Assembly: GCA_012729455.1 (NCBI GenBank)
Contig: JAAYDC010000014.1
Span: 36,692-100,691, forward strand
Direction of reading: 5' to 3'
Length of the DNA: 64,000 nt
Source: Chloroflexota bacterium
Lineage (GTDB): Bacteria > Chloroflexota > Anaerolineae > UBA1429
The position numbers and the translations under genes are program-made. The notes under the pieces are model-generated. The model did no database searches, had not been told where the DNA came from, and saw nothing but the letters and a program-made list of their open reading frames with translations. Within the stretch, counting starts at the first letter, position 1, and each line of letters starts with the position of its first letter. Shown here piece by piece: positions 61,807 to 64,000 of this stretch.

Positions 61807-62560
61807 AAAAATAATCCGGACGGTTCTAGTCCTGCTATTTTGGTTGATCGTCTGGCAGTTGGCTGCTTGGGCCACCGGACAGGATATTTTCCTGGTATCA
61901 CCGATAACGGTAATCAGAACTCTGTTCTATCAAGTACAGGAAGTAGCCTTCTGGTCTGCGGTGGCCTATTCCTTTGGGCGCATTGCCAGTGGATTCTTTT
62001 TAGCCATCATCGCAGGAGTGTTGTTGTCTGTGATCAGTGCCGCGAGCGGCATTGCCAGGGCTCTCCTAGAGCCCTTTTTCAGCGTCGTGAAAAGCATCCC
62101 GGTGGTAAGCTTTATCATCTTGGTGTTGGTCTGGGTCGGAAACAGAAACCTCTCTGTAGTTATCAGCTTTCTGATGGTATTGCCTGTTCTTTATACCAAC
62201 GTACTCCAAGGAATACTGGAAACAGACCAAAAGCTGTTGGAGATGGCCAAAGTCTTTCGAATGAGTTTTCGGAAAAGACTCTATTCCATTTACATACCGC
62301 AAGCACTGCCTTTTTTTGCTGCGGGGTGTAGGCTGGGCCTAGGCCTCTGTTGGAAGAGCGGCATTGCAGCGGAAGTCATCGGTCTTCCCAACGGCAGCAT
62401 CGGAGAACAGCTGTATCAAGCGAAAATATTTCTCAGCACCGGAGAACTCTTCAGTTGGACTCTTGTCATCATACTTGTCAGTTATTTGTTTGAACGGCTG
62501 TTCTTGTGGTTGCTGAGGTATGCTGAACGATGCCTGATAGGTCGAGATGCAGCGACCTAG
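61784..62560 (+). CDS. ABC permease, SsuC/TauC type
   Basis: This 258-residue permease has about six helices. WLIVWQLAAWATGQDIFLVS is the typical N-terminus of SsuC-like subunits, and the EAA-type loop is near LLEMAKVFRMSFRKRLYSIY, contacting the ATPase. Its ATG at 61784 overlaps the binding protein gene by 23 bp, showing coupling. An upstream ATG at 61766 is less likely. Confidence 0.9.
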   Translation: MTSTLLDKKIIRTVLVLLFWLIVWQLAAWATGQDIFLVSPITVIRTLFYQVQEVAFWSAVAYSFGRIASGFFLAIIAGVLLSVISAASGIARALLEPFFSVVKSIPVVSFIILVLVWVGNRNLSVVISFLMVLPVLYTNVLQGILETDQKLLEMAKVFRMSFRKRLYSIYIPQALPFFAAGCRLGLGLCWKSGIAAEVIGLPNGSIGEQLYQAKIFLSTGELFSWTLVIILVSYLFERLFLWLLRYAERCLIGRDAAT

Positions 62561-62575
62561 AGTGCGGCGAATAAC

Positions 62576-63172
62576 ATGATTACCATAAAAAACCTTACAA
62601 AGAGTTTTGATAATAAAAACGTAATCGACAACTCAAATGTCGTGTTACAAGATGGTCAAATTACCACCATGATGGGACCCAGTGGTTGTGGTAAAACCAC
62701 ATTTGCAATGATGCTTCTGGGTTTGATAAAGCCTGATTCAGGTACCATTGAGGGGCTGGAAAACAAACGCCTTTCTGCTGTATTTCAGGAAGATCGACTT
62801 GTGGAACACCTATCTGCGATGGCCAACATCAGATTGGTGTTAAAAAAAGACGTGTTTGATGCAGATATCCAAAAGCAATTGGCTGAAGTGGAGCTGGAGG
62901 GTGAGTTAATCCGAAAGCCGGTGAGCCAGTTGTCGGGAGGCGAGAAACGCCGGGTGAGCATAGTAAGGGCTATGATGGCGGAAAGCGATTTTATCTGCTT
63001 GGATGAGCCGTTCAAAGGTCTGGATGCAGAGACAAAAGAAAAGGTCATGGAATATGTAAAGAGGAGTGTGGATGGAAAAACCGTCCTGCTGATCACCCAC
63101 GATATTGGAGAGAAGCAGTTTTTGGGCGGAGATCACATCGGCTGTATGCACGACTCTGTCTTTGAAGCTTGA
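62576..63172 (+). CDS. ABC transporter ATPase subunit
   Basis: This 198-residue ATPase powers the importer. Walker A is MGPSGCGKTTFAMM (about residues 31-44), the Q-loop FQEDRLVEHL follows, the signature is LSGGEKRRVSIVRAMM, and Walker B is DFICLDEPFKGLD; the switch His is in LLITHDIGEKQ. It is shorter than the usual 240-260 residues, lacking the C-terminal tail. It follows the permease by 15 bp. Confidence 0.92.
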   Translation: MITIKNLTKSFDNKNVIDNSNVVLQDGQITTMMGPSGCGKTTFAMMLLGLIKPDSGTIEGLENKRLSAVFQEDRLVEHLSAMANIRLVLKKDVFDADIQKQLAEVELEGELIRKPVSQLSGGEKRRVSIVRAMMAESDFICLDEPFKGLDAETKEKVMEYVKRSVDGKTVLLITHDIGEKQFLGGDHIGCMHDSVFEA

Positions 63173-63207
63173 CTCTTAACTCGTCACATACGGACTATCG
63201 TATAAAA

Positions 63208-63240
63208 AAAGGCGGGTCCCCGTGAAGGGGACCCGCCTTT
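63208..63240. terminator. Bidirectional terminator between convergent genes
   Basis: An 11-bp perfect GC stem (63211-63221 with 63227-63237) with a 5-nt loop is flanked by seven A and three T. It ends both the ABC operon and the hydrogenase gene. Confidence 0.92.
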
Positions 63241-63253
63241 ACTTTTATGCTGT

Positions 63254-64000
63254 CTATTCCTGTGGGAGATAGACTTCTCTCTTGTGATAATGGGTATGGA
63301 GCAGCTTGTGGGCCAGCTCGCTGTTGGGCCCCTTGAGAAAGTCTTCGTAAAGCTTTTTGATATCAGGATTGTCGTGAGACTTTCTGAGAACCTGTCTCTC
63401 GTCCTCAGAATATAGAGCTTGGGCTCTGTTTCTCTTGGGCTCCACGTCCAGTCTCGCTTTTGCCGAAACGTGAGACTGCCCGCCGCCGTGTACACAGCCA
63501 CCCGGGCAGGCCATGACTTCAATAAAGTGATAGTTTGCTTTGCCTGCACGGATAGCGTCCAATACCTTGGCTGCATTGGCGGTGCCGTGTGCCACAGCCA
63601 CTTTGACTTCTGTCGGCGTACCATTGACAGGCAAGGTTACGCTGGCTTCCTTGACTCCCTCCAATCCTCTGACAGCCTTATACTCGATGTCTTTCAGATC
63701 CTCTCCGGTAAGGATGTCCGCCACGGTTCGGAGTGCAGCTTCCATAACGCCGCCTGTGGCTCCAAAGATGACACCAGCGCCCGAGTATTCACCTAAAATG
63801 CTGTCCGGACCTTCGTCCGGGAGGTTAAGGAAGTCAATCCTGGCCTGCTTGATCATATCGCCGAGTTCTCTGGTGGTGAGGCTTATATCCACATCTCGGA
63901 GGCCATCTACTTGCATCTCCGGCCTGGCAGCTTCTGTCTTTTTGGAAGTGCAGGGCATCACAGAAACGCTGACGATCTTTTTTGGATCGATATTGGCCTT
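63254..64000 (-). CDS. [FeFe] hydrogenase catalytic subunit, C-terminal part (runs off the window)
   Basis: The coding sequence enters from beyond base 64000 and ends at 63254; about 248 codons are visible. Two H-cluster motifs are present: VMPCTSKKTEA, reached through SVSVMPC, and EVMACPGGCVHGGGQ. These cysteines hold the [4Fe-4S]-linked diiron cluster that makes or uses hydrogen. The C-terminus LHTHYHKREVYLPQE is typical of clostridial-type enzymes, including bifurcating ones. The N-terminal ferredoxin-like domains lie outside the window. Codon use fits the AT-richer last 4 kb. Confidence 0.95.
   Translation of the reverse strand, partial: KANIDPKKIVSVSVMPCTSKKTEAARPEMQVDGLRDVDISLTTRELGDMIKQARIDFLNLPDEGPDSILGEYSGAGVIFGATGGVMEAALRTVADILTGEDLKDIEYKAVRGLEGVKEASVTLPVNGTPTEVKVAVAHGTANAAKVLDAIRAGKANYHFIEVMACPGGCVHGGGQSHVSAKARLDVEPKRNRAQALYSEDERQVLRKSHDNPDIKKLYEDFLKGPNSELAHKLLHTHYHKREVYLPQE

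Overview
The window reads as a chromosomal segment of an anaerobic, sugar-fermenting bacterium. Bases 1 to about 60,200 are GC-rich with a uniform coding style. Gene content there (R3H/SpoIIIAA-like ATPase next to tmk, a DarA-type c-di-AMP receptor, gmk and priA; several family 1 and family 5 solute-binding lipoproteins; GH127, GH4 and GH78 hydrolases; UROD-like methyltransferases; a soluble [NiFe] hydrogenase) resembles Chloroflexota of the class Anaerolineae. This placement is an inference from gene families, not a computed phylogeny. From about 60,200 to 64,000 the DNA is visibly AT-richer and the genes (a NitT/TauT-like ABC transporter and a [FeFe] hydrogenase) look clostridial, so this end is either a transferred segment or an assembly join.

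Layout. 91-12,784: a dehydrogenase, a UROD-like protein, a peptide/sugar ABC importer (solute-binding protein plus two permeases), a GH127 arabinofuranosidase-like enzyme, a lipoprotein-YhfC protease fusion, a GH4 glycosidase coupled to a metallo-hydrolase, and an ArsR regulator. 12,942-17,699: a gene remnant, a large FtsX-like permease, and a YedE-TusA pair of the kind tied to selenium metabolism. 18,095-26,962: a complete family 1 sugar ABC importer, a secreted protein, an AT-rich orphan gene, and two tandem solute-binding proteins without permeases. 27,287-30,807: a two-gene tRNA-Ala operon, lepB, pnp and rpsO. 31,075-31,698: a peroxiredoxin read through an in-frame UGA at its catalytic position. 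31,758-39,187: a rhamnosidase operon with a TIM-barrel/alkyltransferase fusion and a decayed DUF1905 gene, a class I aldolase broken by one amber codon, and small metabolic genes. 39,291-47,461: a second UROD-like gene, the [NiFe] hydrogenase, an epimerase, a propeller lipoprotein, a zinc ribbon membrane protein and an XPB-like helicase-associated protein. 47,563-55,193: a housekeeping run ending in priA. 55,200-60,034: ribulokinase, epimerase, UbiB-like kinase and a frameshifted hydrogenase maturation protease.

How it fits together. The hydrolases, ribulokinase, aldolase and importers suggest use of arabinose-, rhamnose- and uronate-containing plant polysaccharides, with hydrogenases handling surplus electrons. 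The most notable item is the selenocysteine peroxiredoxin: a UGA codon replaces the peroxidatic cysteine, a hairpin fitting the bacterial SECIS rule follows it, and YedE-TusA sits 14 kb away. Several genes carry indels or nonsense changes (DUF1905, aldolase, maturation protease, the remnant at 12.9 kb). These may be real decay or sequencing errors, whereas the peroxiredoxin UGA is best explained by recoding.
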